From Anaerococcus senegalensis JC48 (GTDB lineage: Bacteria; Bacillota; Clostridia; Tissierellales; Peptoniphilaceae), in assembly GCF_000321005.1 (NCBI RefSeq), contig NZ_HE578907.1, positions 1,108,059 to 1,172,058 on the forward strand: 64,000 nucleotides of DNA, in the 5' to 3' direction. Shown here piece by piece: positions 45,416 to 55,284 of the stretch. The translations under genes were made by a program, and so were the position numbers. A model generated the notes under the pieces. That model was not told the DNA's origin. It searched no databases and was given only the letters and a program-made list of their open reading frames with translations. Numbering within the stretch: position 1 is the stretch's first letter; every line of letters starts with the position of its first letter.

Positions 45416-46517
45416 CTTCTCCTATTGCATATTTTTCAATTCTTTTATCAAAATCATCCTCGCTTTCGTTATAACGCATAACGTGGATATTTTCTGCGTC
45501 AAAAGAAATACCTATATCATCACCCTCTTCAAAAATTCTTGTAGTATGAATTTTCCATTTAAAATCAGAAGAATCAAAACAAATCAACTCATTAAAAACT
45601 CCCCTGTACAAAATATTATCAATATTTACAACAATATCTGCCTCATCAATTGGGACGACATTAATATCTTCAGGTCTAATTACAACCTCAACTCTTTCAT
45701 TTTTACGAATTCCAGCATCAGAACAAGCAAAAATTTTATTTGAAAATTCAACCTTATAATCATCAACCATTCTAGCCTTCAAAATATTACTTTCCCCAAT
45801 AAATTGGGCAACATAGCGATTTATTGGTTCATCATAAATATCTTTTGGACTTCCTTGTTGGACAATCTCACCTTTATCCATAACAAAAATCCAATCGCTC
45901 ATAGCAAGAGCCTCTTCTTGATCGTGAGTTACAAAAACAAAAGTTATTCCAAGCTCCCACTGCAAATCACGAAGCAAAACTTGCATAGATTTACGAAGCT
46001 TCATATCAAGAGCAGATAAGGGCTCATCTAATAAAAGCACATCAGGTTTATTCACAAGAGCACGAGCAATAGCAACTCTTTGTCTTTGCCCACCAGACAT
46101 TTGAGAAATTTCACGCTTTTCAAAACCAGATAAATTAACCATATCAAGAGCCTTTTCAACCTCTTTTTTAATTATTTTTTTGTCAGTTTTTTTAATCTCA
46201 AGACCAAAGGCAACATTATCAAAAACATTCATATGAGGAAAAAGAGAATAATTTTGAAAAACCGTATTAACTTTTCTCTTACTTGCAGGAACATTCAAAA
46301 CATTTTCACCATTTATATAAACTTCTCCAGAATTCGGTTCCAAAAAACCAGCAATAAGATTTAAAATTGTAGTTTTCCCACAACCAGATGGACCCAAAAG
46401 GGTATAAAATTTTCCTTTTTCAAGTTCCAAATCAACAGATTTTAAAATAGTTTCATCATCAAAAGACTTAGAAACGCCCTTTAAAACCACAGAATATTTA
46501 TATAAATTTTCACACAC
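45405..46517 (-). CDS. potA: Spermidine/putrescine ABC transporter ATPase (PotA)
   Basis: This 370-residue ATPase has Walker [10 protein letters not shown], signature [15 protein letters not shown], Walker [13 protein letters not shown] and a C-terminal TOBE-type domain (about 290-370). It powers PotBC. I chose the GTG at 46515-46517, which has GGGGGTGG 4 bases upstream; the frame is open for 26 more codons into the promoter region. An extended -10 (TGTTATACT) lies just upstream at 46546-46551, so the operon may have its own promoter although it follows the kinase gene by 55 bp. Confidence 0.92.
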   Translation of the reverse strand: MCENLYKYSVVLKGVSKSFDDETILKSVDLELEKGKFYTLLGPSGCGKTTILNLIAGFLEPNSGEVYINGENVLNVPASKRKVNTVFQNYSLFPHMNVFDNVAFGLEIKKTDKKIIKKEVEKALDMVNLSGFEKREISQMSGGQRQRVAIARALVNKPDVLLLDEPLSALDMKLRKSMQVLLRDLQWELGITFVFVTHDQEEALAMSDWIFVMDKGEIVQQGSPKDIYDEPINRYVAQFIGESNILKARMVDDYKVEFSNKIFACSDAGIRKNERVEVVIRPEDINVVPIDEADIVVNIDNILYRGVFNELICFDSSDFKWKIHTTRIFEEGDDIGISFDAENIHVMRYNESEDDFDKRIEKYAIGEDDG

Positions 46518-46572
46518 AAGACCACCCCCATTAGTTTCTTTAAAAAGTATAACATAAAAAATGAAAAAAAAC

Positions 46573-47856
46573 TCAAAACAAAAAAGATACTTCAAGACCC
46601 TTATTTTTGTTTTTTATAATAAATTTTCCACCATGTAATTCTGCAATTTGTTTTGAAATAAAAAGACCCAAACCATGTCTTGTAACATCGGTCAAATCTT
46701 CCTTATTAATTTTTTCTATTATTTTTTCAGATACTCCCCTTCCTTGATCTATAATTTTGATTTCTAACTTATCATTAGAATCTGAAATTGTAAGTTTAAT
46801 TTTTCCATCTGTATAAATTAGGGAGTTTTTTAAAATATTTTCAAGCATCCTTATAAACAAATTTTCATCCATTTTAAGATTAATATTTTTATCTTCCACC
46901 TTATTTTCAAAGATAATTTCCCTGTTTGGATTTTCATTTAATTTATCTACTATAAGTTTTCTAATTACTTTTATAGGATTTTCTTCCCTAAAATTTTCTT
47001 TATCTATGTTAGAAAGTGATAAGGTGAGATTTAAGCCCTCCAAGATATTTGAAATTTTTAGGACTTGGTCTTTCATATTTTCTATATCAAAATTTTCCTT
47101 ATTTTCTTTACTTAGCTCCCATGAAATTTTTGCAAGGGGAGTCCTTACATCATGACTTAGGCCTCTAATCCACTTATTTTGGGATTTTTTTAAATTATCG
47201 TATTTTTCATTTGCCTTATTTATGGATATGGCCAAATCTTTTAATTCTCCATTTTCATCCAAGCTTTCATAATCATCTTCATAAAGCCTATCTATCGCTT
47301 TTTGAAATGGCAGGGTATTTTTAAAGATTTTTTTAATATCAATCCTATAAAAAATATAAACTAATAAGAAAAACAAAAGTGCAAAAATTATAAATAATTT
47401 AAAATTAAAAATAAGGTTCTTGTAATTATAATAATTGAAGGGAAATTTATCCAAAGAATTTTTTGGATAGGCAAATAAAATCAAACCATCTCCAACAATG
47501 TAGGTAAAAACAGGATAGTCAGACAAATAAAACCTAGTAAATCTTGCAACATCAATAAGTTCAAATTTATCTTTAAGATTTTTTGGTTTATTGAAACTTT
47601 CTATAACATTTCCATTCTTATCAAGTCTTATGGACCAAATATTTTTTTCTTTTAAAAATTTCTTATTTTTTTCATTCAGATAAGTCTGAGTTTTGTTTTT
47701 CTCCACATAAGAATAAACATCATTAGGTTTTGGATATTTATTGCTTAATTTGTAATTAATGTAGAGAAAAATCATAAATAAAAATATTAGAAAAAACATC
47801 AAAAACAAAATTCTAAGGGTGATCTTTTTTAATCTTTTTAAAAAATAATCAAACAT
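46573..47856 (-). CDS. Sensor histidine kinase, lantibiotic/bacitracin-sensing type
   Basis: The 427-residue kinase has two membrane segments (about 15-35 and 148-168) around an extracellular sensor domain of about 110 residues, then a dimerisation domain with the phospho-His235 in [14 protein letters not shown] and an ATPase domain ([34 protein letters not shown]). The companion regulator overlaps the operon 2 bp upstream, and the ABC exporter next to it is divergent, which suggests control of that exporter. AAGGAGTAGAA precedes the ATG. Confidence 0.9.
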   Translation of the reverse strand: MFDYFLKRLKKITLRILFLMFFLIFLFMIFLYINYKLSNKYPKPNDVYSYVEKNKTQTYLNEKNKKFLKEKNIWSIRLDKNGNVIESFNKPKNLKDKFELIDVARFTRFYLSDYPVFTYIVGDGLILFAYPKNSLDKFPFNYYNYKNLIFNFKLFIIFALLFFLLVYIFYRIDIKKIFKNTLPFQKAIDRLYEDDYESLDENGELKDLAISINKANEKYDNLKKSQNKWIRGLSHDVRTPLAKISWELSKENKENFDIENMKDQVLKISNILEGLNLTLSLSNIDKENFREENPIKVIRKLIVDKLNENPNREIIFENKVEDKNINLKMDENLFIRMLENILKNSLIYTDGKIKLTISDSNDKLEIKIIDQGRGVSEKIIEKINKEDLTDVTRHGLGLFISKQIAELHGGKFIIKNKNKGLEVSFLF

Positions 47857-47858
47857 TT

Positions 47859-48554
47859 CTACTCCTTATTAACAAGCTTATAACCAAGTCCCTTTATTGT
47901 AATTAAAATTTTGGGATCTCTTGGATTATCCTCAAGCTTTTCACGAAGCCTATATATGTGAGTTATTAAGGTATTTTCATAGCCATAAGAATCTTTCCAA
48001 ATATGATCTAAAATCCTATCAATTGAAACTATCATATTTATATTTTCACATAAGTAATCTAAAATTTTAAATTGTGTAGCTGTTAGAGGAATTTCTTCAC
48101 CATTTTTTTCAATAACCCCCTTAGATTTATCAAAAATCACCTTGCCTAAATTTATATTTTCTTCATTTTTTATTTTTTTACTTCTTCTTAAAACTGCATC
48201 AATTCTCCATAAAAGCTCGTCAGGGAAAAATGGCTTTACTAAATAATCATCAGCCTTGTTTTCAAAGCCTTCTTTCCTGTCATCTATTCCATCAAGGGCA
48301 GATAAAATTATAACGGCTAAATCAGAATTTTTCCTTACTTCCTTTAATAAGTCAAAACCGCTTCCATCTGGAAGCATTAAATCCAAAACTATTAGGTCAA
48401 TTTTAAAATTTTCAAGTTTAAACCTCGATTCCTTTAAATTTTTAGCAGTATAAATTTTTTTAAAACCCTTGTCTTTTAAAAAGTTATATAAATTTTCTAA
48501 TAAATTTTTTTCATCATCAACGACTAAAATACTACAATTTTCTCTAAAATTCAT
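47859..48554 (-). CDS. OmpR-family response regulator
   Basis: The 231-residue regulator has a receiver domain (acidic pair VVDDE, phospho-acceptor Asp58 in VLDLMLPDG, Lys in VKPFFPDEL) and a winged-helix output domain (TATQFKILDYLCEN, ITHIYRLREKLEDN, IKGLGYKL). It is transcribed with the kinase and divergent from the exporter. GAGGTGGGGAA precedes the ATG; a TATAAT at 48575-48580 is the likely -10. Confidence 0.92.
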   Translation of the reverse strand: MNFRENCSILVVDDEKNLLENLYNFLKDKGFKKIYTAKNLKESRFKLENFKIDLIVLDLMLPDGSGFDLLKEVRKNSDLAVIILSALDGIDDRKEGFENKADDYLVKPFFPDELLWRIDAVLRRSKKIKNEENINLGKVIFDKSKGVIEKNGEEIPLTATQFKILDYLCENINMIVSIDRILDHIWKDSYGYENTLITHIYRLREKLEDNPRDPKILITIKGLGYKLVNKE

Positions 48555-48678
48555 TTCCCCACCTCGTTAAGCTAATTATACACCACATATTTAATTAATT
48601 TTATTTTGTGATGTAAAAGTGACCTTCTTAAAAGCTTATTTTTATCTATTTTTGTTATTTTATATTTAGGAGGAAATT

Positions 48679-49572
48679 ATGAAAAAAATACTGGAAATAA
48701 AAAATTTAGAAAAATCATACAATAAGAAGAAAGTCTTAGATATAGACTCTTTAGAAATAGAAGAAAAATCTATTTATGGATTAATTGGAAAAAATGGAGC
48801 AGGAAAGTCCACTCTTATGAAACTTATACTAGGTCTTGTAAAAAAAGATGGAGGAGAAATAAAAGTTTTTGGATGCGAATTAAATTCAAAAAATCAAAAA
48901 GATTTCAATAAAAATCTTGGTGGTCTAATTGAAAATCCTTCCTTTTATGACCATTTAACAGGATATGAAAATCTAGAAATAATATCAAGCCTAAAGGGAG
49001 TGGATAAAAAAGAAATTTCAAAAACTTTAGACCTTGTTGGTCTTAAAAATGTAGGAAAAAAGAAAGCTAGAGAATATTCTTTAGGTATGAAGCAAAGACT
49101 TGGAATTGCCATAGCCTTAATTGGAAATCCCAAACTTTTAATCTTAGATGAACCGATTAATGGTCTTGATCCTCAAGGAATTGAAGAGATGAGAAATTTA
49201 TTTAAAAATATTATAAAAAATACTTCCACAAGTATCCTAATTTCTTCACACATTCTTGATGAAATCGAAAAAATTTCAACTCACATTGGTATTCTAAAAG
49301 ATGGAAAATTAACCTACAATGGAAGCTTAGAAGAATACAGAAGTCTTCATCCTCCATTTATATCAATTGCTACATCTGATAACAAGAAAGCCATCGAGCT
49401 TTTAGATCTTGATGGAGCTTATTTAAAAGATAAAAAGATAATTTTAGGAAAAAAATCAAACCAAGATATTGGAGAAATAGTAAACTTTTTACATGGAAAG
49501 CTTGATATTTATAGGATTGAGGAAGAAAAAGAAAGTCTTGAAAAATTATTTATTGAAGAAAGCAGGTCTTAA
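48679..49572 (+). CDS. ABC-2 exporter ATPase, lantibiotic-immunity type
   Basis: The 297-residue ATPase has Walker A GKNGAGKST (37-45), signature YSLGMKQRLGIA, Walker B LLILDEPINGLDP and a C-terminal extension. This is the BcrA/NisF/EpiF layout of ATPases that work with two ABC-2 permeases, encoded next. It would drive removal of membrane-active peptides. AGGAGGAAATT precedes the ATG. Confidence 0.9.
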   Translation: MKKILEIKNLEKSYNKKKVLDIDSLEIEEKSIYGLIGKNGAGKSTLMKLILGLVKKDGGEIKVFGCELNSKNQKDFNKNLGGLIENPSFYDHLTGYENLEIISSLKGVDKKEISKTLDLVGLKNVGKKKAREYSLGMKQRLGIAIALIGNPKLLILDEPINGLDPQGIEEMRNLFKNIIKNTSTSILISSHILDEIEKISTHIGILKDGKLTYNGSLEEYRSLHPPFISIATSDNKKAIELLDLDGAYLKDKKIILGKKSNQDIGEIVNFLHGKLDIYRIEEEKESLEKLFIEESRS

Positions 49573-49573
49573 A

Positions 49574-50326
49574 ATGAAAAACTTAGAAAGAAAAAAATTC
49601 AAAAGGCTTGGGATAAATTTTTTAATATTAATAGTTTTTATCTCTCAAATGTTAATAGTAACAGGTCAAAGTTTTTCAAAATCTTTTTTAGAAAGTAAAC
49701 TCCCACTTTCCTATATAATGGATACATATTTATTAATATCTCTACTAATAAATCCCATCCTCATTTCATCTCTTGTAAAAAAGGTACTTGAAATTGAAGA
49801 AAAAAACAAGATGTGGCAGATGCAAATAATTCTTGGAGAAAAAGTTAATTCTATTCTACTTAATAAATTTAAAAATTTATCCCTTAGGCTAATTTTTTTA
49901 CAAATAATTGAAGCTTTAACTTTTATTATTTTAGCAATGAAGTCAAAAAATTTCAGTTTTAATAATGAAATGATTTTAAGATTTTTAATTGTAAATTTAT
50001 CATCTATTATAATAAATTTATTTTTCTTGGGATTTTTTATGATAATAGAGATGAAAACAAAAAAAGTCTACACCCTATCATTTATTTCTATAGTAGGAGG
50101 CCTTACTGGAGTAATAACAATGCTTACATCTGAAATTCTCTCTTTTATAAATCCTTTTGCTTGGATGGCAAGTCTTTTAAATATTTCTTATGTAAAAGAA
50201 GGAGGGAAATTTGTTCAAGTGTTAAATCCAATAAATTTCTATCCCCTAATCATTGCCCTAATTTTTTTAATAGCAAGCATTTACTATATAAATACAATGA
50301 AATCTTACAACTTATACAAAGACTAG
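49574..50326 (+). CDS. ABC-2 permease, lantibiotic-immunity type (first subunit)
   Basis: The protein has about 250 residues and six membrane segments, matching the NisE/EpiE/MutE group in size and layout (FISQMLIVTG, INPFAWMASLL near the end). The ATG at 49574 lies one base past the ATPase stop; AGG of the ATPase's last codons serves as a weak binding site, so it is probably coupled. The longer frame to 49493 overlaps the ATPase and is not used. Confidence 0.82.
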   Translation: MKNLERKKFKRLGINFLILIVFISQMLIVTGQSFSKSFLESKLPLSYIMDTYLLISLLINPILISSLVKKVLEIEEKNKMWQMQIILGEKVNSILLNKFKNLSLRLIFLQIIEALTFIILAMKSKNFSFNNEMILRFLIVNLSSIIINLFFLGFFMIIEMKTKKVYTLSFISIVGGLTGVITMLTSEILSFINPFAWMASLLNISYVKEGGKFVQVLNPINFYPLIIALIFLIASIYYINTMKSYNLYKD

Positions 50327-50334
50327 GAGGAAAA

Positions 50335-51039
50335 ATGTTAAAATTAGAATTTAAAAAAATAAAATTTATAAATATTTTGCTGGTAAGTCTTTTAATTCCT
50401 CTACTCGCAAATGCCTTTGGACTTATAAATTACCTGGGAAATAGGGAAAGTTTAACTCACAATTGGCAAAGCCTTTGGACTCAAGTAAGTTTATTTTACT
50501 TTTCCTTTTTCTATATACCTTTAATTGCAATAATAATAGCAAGTTTGTGGTCAACAGAACACAAGGCAGGACTAAAATTTATAAGATTAAGCCCAAAGAA
50601 AAATATATCATTTGTAATAGGAAAAATAATTTTAGCTTTTATAATAATAAGCCTTTGTCAATTATATTTTTTGGCACTTTTTTATCTTGGTGGAAAATTT
50701 ATAGGAAATTTCCCAAGCGTAAACTTTAATATTTATTTTTACTATACAATCCTTAGTATATTTTTAGCACTTCCTATAATCGGGATTTTTGGAGCTTTAT
50801 CTATAAAGATAAAGTCTTTTGGAATAATAGTTCTTCTATCTATAATTTTTACAATGTTTGGCTTTGCAACTGCCTATAAATCTTTAAAAATAATAGGACT
50901 TAGCTTTTTGGCAATAGAATCTAGTAACTTTAGATTTATAAGTCCACATGATCTAGCCTTATTGGGAATTTTTGCAATAGGAGAGATAATAATATTTTTA
51001 TATTTTTCTAAGAGATTTTTAAAATACGAAAATAAATAA
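50335..51039 (+). CDS. ABC-2 permease, lantibiotic-immunity type (second subunit)
   Basis: The protein has 234 residues and six membrane segments. SLWSTEHKAGLKFIRLSP is like the EHK-type block of the NisG/MutG/BcrB group. AGGAGGAAAA precedes the ATG at 50335. The three genes form one operon ended by a terminator at 51063-51108. Confidence 0.82.
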   Translation: MLKLEFKKIKFINILLVSLLIPLLANAFGLINYLGNRESLTHNWQSLWTQVSLFYFSFFYIPLIAIIIASLWSTEHKAGLKFIRLSPKKNISFVIGKIILAFIIISLCQLYFLALFYLGGKFIGNFPSVNFNIYFYYTILSIFLALPIIGIFGALSIKIKSFGIIVLLSIIFTMFGFATAYKSLKIIGLSFLAIESSNFRFISPHDLALLGIFAIGEIIIFLYFSKRFLKYENK

Positions 51040-51062
51040 ATTTTCCTATATTTTTCATAAAA

Positions 51063-51108
51063 AAACTGACCTCATAAAGTTAATTTTTATAATTTTTGAG
51101 GTCAGTTT
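51063..51108 (+). terminator. Terminator of the ABC-2 exporter operon
   Basis: aaactgacctca and tgaggtcagttt form a perfect 12-bp stem with an A/T-rich loop, followed by TTTGTTTGT. Confidence 0.8.
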
Positions 51109-51342
51109 GTTTGTACACATGAAATTTACAAATTAAAAATAATCTCTTAGCATATTTGTCAAATCAAATTTATTACTAGACTTAATTATTTGGTATAGAT
51201 CTGTCCTTTAGCTGTAAACGAATTTTATCATCTATTGAATCTTTCTAAGATTTTCAGTCAATTTTATTATTTAACTTTAACATATTAGTAAGAGTTTTTA
51301 TTTATTCTGGTTTTTTTAGATATTTTGTTCCTATATTAAAAA
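51109..51342. other. Non-coding gap between the ABC exporter and the Nudix gene
   Basis: There is no intact gene. On the minus strand short readable pieces occur in different frames (e.g. DSIDDKIRLQLKDRSIPNN near 51200 and LYQIIKSSNKFDLTNMLRDY ending near 51143), as if an older gene had decayed, but I cannot name it. Confidence 0.3.
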
Positions 51343-51801
51343 TTAATGAAATTTTTTCCTATCCTTATCCACATCCCAATAAATTTCCCTGTATTTTCCA
51401 TCATAAATTTTTAAAATTTCTGGCATTGACTCGCTCATATTATTCATTTTTTTAAATTCCTCATAATCTTTCCAAAATAATTTTCCTTCCCTATTATCTT
51501 CAATTAATTTGCCAGAAAAATTCTTTGTTTGATACAAAAGTCCTACATCTTTTTGAAATTCGCCCTCATCATTTGTGAAGGTCCATGTTATTATTCCAAC
51601 AAGTTCAGGATTTTTTATATCTAAGTTTGTTTCTTCTTTTGCCTCTCTTATTACTGAATTTTCAAAAGATTCATTTTCTTCAACTTTTCCTCCAGGAAAG
51701 GTGAGACCTTCCCAGCCATATTTTTTCTTTTTATCTAAGACTAATACCTTATTATTTTTTTCATCGTAAATTTTTACCATATTCATTAATCTAATTTTCA
51801 T
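51343..51801 (-). CDS. Nudix hydrolase (MutT/8-oxo-dGTP diphosphatase-like)
   Basis: The 152-residue protein has a full Nudix box: G in GGKVEENESFENSV followed by IREAKEETNLDI, giving the GX5EX7REUXEEXGU pattern with Asn for the last Gly. It hydrolyses a nucleoside diphosphate linked to another group; clean-up of oxidised nucleotides is possible but not proven. GGAGAAATA precedes the ATG. Confidence 0.85.
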   Translation of the reverse strand: MKIRLMNMVKIYDEKNNKVLVLDKKKKYGWEGLTFPGGKVEENESFENSVIREAKEETNLDIKNPELVGIITWTFTNDEGEFQKDVGLLYQTKNFSGKLIEDNREGKLFWKDYEEFKKMNNMSESMPEILKIYDGKYREIYWDVDKDRKKFH

Positions 51802-51824
51802 TATTTCTCCAATCCATAAAAAAA

Positions 51825-51846
51825 GGAAGCAAGTTTCCTTACTTCC
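51825..51846 (-). terminator. Terminator of ileS
   Basis: ggaagcaag and cttacttcc form a 9-bp stem with a 4-base loop, followed by eight T on the minus strand, 9 bases past the ileS stop. Confidence 0.9.
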
Positions 51847-51854
51847 CTTTGTTT

Positions 51855-54800
51855 TTATTTTCTTTCAAGTTCGATTTTTACAGTTTTATCATTTAATTCG
51901 AATTCTTCTGTATCAAGGTCTTTTACTTCCATTGTATCTGCCAATGTTTCTTTTTTGATTTCTTCTTTGTATTCTTCAAGAGCTTTTTGTAAATTATCAT
52001 CTGCACTATAGAATATATTAATCCTATCTGTAACTTCGTATCCATTATCTTTTCTAAGGTTTTGGATTTTTGATACAAATTCTCTTGCATATCCTTCTTT
52101 TTTAAGGTCTTCTGTGATTTCTGTGTCTAATACTACAAAGACATTACCGTCCATCTCAACATCAAATCCTTCTTTTGCTTGGATTCTTACGTCAAGATAA
52201 TCTTTTTCAACTGTGTATTTTTCTCCATTAATTTCTATTTCTTGTGGGGAATTTTCAACCTTTTCTACAAATTCTTTTGCATCAACTCCAGCTAAGAATT
52301 TACCAAAGGCTCCTACGTTTTTAGCAAATATTTGTCCAACTTTTCTAAAGTTTGGCTTTAAATAATAATCCATAAAGTCAGTAAGATCATCTGCAAATTC
52401 AACTTCTTTAATATTTAATTCTTCTTTGATTAGTCCTGTTAAATCGCTAATTTTTTCTTTATATGATCCATCTACAATTATTTTTTCTAGAGGTTGGCGA
52501 ACCTTGATTGATTCTTTTTCCCTTGATGCACGACCAAGTGTTACCATTTTTCTTACAAGATCCATTTTCTCTTCTAATTTTTGGTCAATTAAATCTTCAT
52601 TAACTTCATCGAGTTTTTCAACGTGAACTGAAAGTCCATTTGTTAAATTTCTGTAGATTTCTTCTGATATAAATGGAGCTATTGGAGCTGTCATTTTTGA
52701 TAAAGTTACCAGTACATCAAAACATGTTTTATAAACTGCTTTTTTAGATTCTGTTAAATCCTCTCTCCAAAATCTTTTTCTATTTCTTCTTATATACCAA
52801 TTTGATAAATCTTCTACTACAAAATCATTTACTAAGTGAACAACCTTGTTGTAATCAAAAGATTCCATTTGTTCGTAATAAGTTTTTAATAGTGAATTTA
52901 ATCTTGAATATAGCCACTTGTCGATTTCTTCAAGTTCTACATTTTCAAAATTTTTGATCTCATCAAGTCCAATATTATCTGTGTTTGCATAAAGAACAAA
53001 GAAATTATAAACATTTTCGATTGTCCTAAAGAAATTATTTTTAACTTCGATTAGACCTTTTTCGTCAAATTTTGTTGGCACCCAGCAAGGTGAAACAAAA
53101 AGTGAATAAAATCTTACTGCATCTGCCCCATATTTATCGAATAATTCAAATGGATTTAGGGTATTTCCTTTTGATTTTGACATTTTTTGTCCATTTTTAT
53201 CAACAACTAAGTCATTTACTAATACATTTTTGTATGGTGCTTTTCCTGTAATAATTGTTGAAATAGCCATTAATGAATAGAACCATCCTCTTGTTTGATC
53301 GATTCCTTCGCAAATGAAGTCTGCTGGGAAATAATTTTCAAAATCTTCTCCCTTTGCAAATGGATAATGAACTTGTGAAAATGGCATTGCTCCTGAGTCA
53401 AACCAAACGTCAATTACATCTGGAACCCTGTGCATTACTTTTCCACAATCCGGACAAGTTATTGTTACATCATCAACATATGGTCTGTGAAGTTCTATAT
53501 CTTCACTTATATCTTCTCTTGCTTTTTCGGCCAATTCTTTTCTTGAACCAATTGATTCAACGTGACCACAATCGTCACATCTCCAAAGATTTAGTGGAGT
53601 TCCCCAATATCTTGATCTTGAAATTGCCCAATCTTTTACATTTTCAAGCCAATTTCCAAATCTTTTATCTCCGATTGTTTGTGGATACCAATTAACTCCG
53701 TTATTATTTTCAACCATTTTTTCAGAAAGTTTACTCATTTCTATATACCAAGATGGTTTTGCATAATAAACAAGCGGAGTTTTACATCTCCAACAGTGAG
53801 GATAATTGTGTTCTATTGTTTGTTTTTTATAAACTTTTCCTTCATCTCTTAAATGCAAGAAAATTTCTTCGTTTGTATCAAAAATAAATTTGCCATTCCA
53901 AGGAGTTTCTGTAAAACATCCTTCAAGGTCAACTGGTTGAACAAATGGTAAATTATATTTTCTTCCAAGTTGGTAGTCGTCCTCACCAAAGGCTGGAGCT
54001 GTGTGAACAATTCCTGTTCCATCTTCTGCTGAAACATAATCAGCACAAGTTAAGAAAAATGCCTTGCCATCTGGTTTTACATATGGAAGTAGCTGTTCAT
54101 ATTCTACATATTCAAGATCTTTTCCCTTCATCTCTTCAACAACTTCATATTCATGATCTGCCATAACTTTTTCAAGCAAAGATTTTGCCAAATAATAATA
54201 ACAGCCATCAGTTTTATCATTTACCTTTACATAATCAAGTTCTGGATGAACTGTAAGAGCAACGTTTGATGGAAGAGTCCATGGAGTTGTTGTCCAAGCT
54301 AGAAAATATTCATTTTCAGCATCTTTTTTCTTAAATTTACAAATTAAAGTTATGGCCTTATCCATTTGATAGCCTTGAGCAACTTCGTGACTTGCAAGAC
54401 CTGTTCCACATCTTGGGCAATATGGCATAACTTTTGCCCCTTCATAAATTAATCCTTTTTTGAAAGCTTGGTTTAAAAGCCACCATTCAGTTTCTATATA
54501 ATCATTGTCCAAAGTTATATAAGGATTATCCATGTCATAAAGAAAAGCCATCCTATCTGACATATCTCTCCACATGTCTGAATATTTAAAAACTGAGTCC
54601 TTACATTTTTGATTGAATTTTTCTACTCCGTATTCTTCAATTTGATCTTTTTCACTAAATCCTAATTCTTTTTCAACTTCAATTTCTACAGGAAGTCCGT
54701 GTGTATCCCATCCAGCTTTTTTTAATACCTTAAAGCCTTTCATATTTTTATATCTTGAAGTCATATCCTTCAAAGTTCTTGCAATAACGTGGTGGATTCC

Positions 54801-54965
54801 AGGTTTTCCATTTGCTGTTGGAGGTCCATCAAAAATTATATATTCTTCAGCATCTTCTCTTGTTGTAAAAGTCTTATCCAATAGGTCAATTTCTTGCCAA
54901 TATTTGGAAAGATCAAGTTCTCTTTGTTTAGTATTTTTTGTATCTAATGATTTAAAACTTGGCAT
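51855..54965 (-). CDS. ileS: Isoleucyl-tRNA synthetase, type 2 (IleS2), with GXHH in place of HXGH
   Basis: The 1036-residue class I synthetase charges tRNA-Ile. GPPTANGKPG at the N-terminus, GGWDTHG-like AGWDTHGLPVEIEVEKELG and PYCPRCGTGLASHE place it in the eukaryote-like type 2 group. The signature HXGH is changed to G56-I57-H58-H59. KMSKS is intact at 594-598. An editing (CP1) domain lies between, and the C-terminal part is long. Type 2 enzymes are known to resist mupirocin. AAAGGGAATT precedes the ATG at 54963-54965; the longer frame runs into the T-box leader, which controls the gene. Confidence 0.94.
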   Translation of the reverse strand: MPSFKSLDTKNTKQRELDLSKYWQEIDLLDKTFTTREDAEEYIIFDGPPTANGKPGIHHVIARTLKDMTSRYKNMKGFKVLKKAGWDTHGLPVEIEVEKELGFSEKDQIEEYGVEKFNQKCKDSVFKYSDMWRDMSDRMAFLYDMDNPYITLDNDYIETEWWLLNQAFKKGLIYEGAKVMPYCPRCGTGLASHEVAQGYQMDKAITLICKFKKKDAENEYFLAWTTTPWTLPSNVALTVHPELDYVKVNDKTDGCYYYLAKSLLEKVMADHEYEVVEEMKGKDLEYVEYEQLLPYVKPDGKAFFLTCADYVSAEDGTGIVHTAPAFGEDDYQLGRKYNLPFVQPVDLEGCFTETPWNGKFIFDTNEEIFLHLRDEGKVYKKQTIEHNYPHCWRCKTPLVYYAKPSWYIEMSKLSEKMVENNNGVNWYPQTIGDKRFGNWLENVKDWAISRSRYWGTPLNLWRCDDCGHVESIGSRKELAEKAREDISEDIELHRPYVDDVTITCPDCGKVMHRVPDVIDVWFDSGAMPFSQVHYPFAKGEDFENYFPADFICEGIDQTRGWFYSLMAISTIITGKAPYKNVLVNDLVVDKNGQKMSKSKGNTLNPFELFDKYGADAVRFYSLFVSPCWVPTKFDEKGLIEVKNNFFRTIENVYNFFVLYANTDNIGLDEIKNFENVELEEIDKWLYSRLNSLLKTYYEQMESFDYNKVVHLVNDFVVEDLSNWYIRRNRKRFWREDLTESKKAVYKTCFDVLVTLSKMTAPIAPFISEEIYRNLTNGLSVHVEKLDEVNEDLIDQKLEEKMDLVRKMVTLGRASREKESIKVRQPLEKIIVDGSYKEKISDLTGLIKEELNIKEVEFADDLTDFMDYYLKPNFRKVGQIFAKNVGAFGKFLAGVDAKEFVEKVENSPQEIEINGEKYTVEKDYLDVRIQAKEGFDVEMDGNVFVVLDTEITEDLKKEGYAREFVSKIQNLRKDNGYEVTDRINIFYSADDNLQKALEEYKEEIKKETLADTMEVKDLDTEEFELNDKTVKIELERK

Positions 54966-55198
54966 AATTCCCTTTCTTTCTAAATAATAAATTATAATAA
55001 AAAAACGCCCCCAGAAGGGACGGTCCACCCAAAAATTGAGTATAAAGTTAACGCCTTTTTTACGTAATAAACTAATTTCTTTTCATCTATTAAGCTAAAA
55101 GATGATCTTCATAATAAAAAACGCATAGCCACTTTCACCTAAAGGCCTCTCTGTAAATTATTTTTTAAAACTACTCTTCTTTTAATTGCTTATATCTA
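54966..55198 (-). ncRNA. T-box leader of ileS, isoleucine specifier, atypical T-box core
   Basis: On the minus strand the leader reads AGAGAG (55147-55152), then GGCC...GGTGAAAG...GGC as in stem I, and GAAGATCATC with the Ile codon ATC (55104-55106) as specifier. The core is reduced to GGGTGGACCG directly followed by TCCC; the usual CGCG arm is missing and the tRNA-binding bases read UGGA (55024-55027) instead of UGGU. The terminator (55006-55022, CGTCCC/GGGGCG) is followed by seven T. Antiterminator GGG/CCC and terminator stem share the CCC, so the switch logic is kept. Confidence 0.85.
55006..55022 (-). terminator. T-box terminator of the ileS leader
   Basis: A short 6-bp GC-rich stem (cgcccc.../...gggacg with one G-U pair) is followed by seven T on the minus strand. 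Confidence 0.82.
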
Positions 55199-55204
55199 TT
55201 GACT

Positions 55205-55233
55205 AATTTACTATTTTTAAAGAAAAAAGTCAA
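55205..55233 (-). promoter_or_regulatory. Promoter of the ileS T-box unit
   Basis: TTGACT (55228-55233) and TAAATT (55205-55210) are 17 bases apart, placing the start near 55198, just before stem I. The -10 match is moderate. Confidence 0.6.
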
Positions 55234-55284
55234 ATTGATTTTTATCTAAAAAAATATATATTTATAAATTAATAAGAAGTATAT

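Noticed and set aside
46573-51039. A lanthipeptide biosynthesis cluster
   Set aside because: No LanB, LanC, LanM, leader peptidase or Cys/Ser/Thr-rich precursor frame is present, only the regulator and exporter.
51109-51342. Remnant of an unknown gene on the minus strand
   Set aside because: Readable pieces in different frames are too short to name and may be chance in AT-rich DNA.
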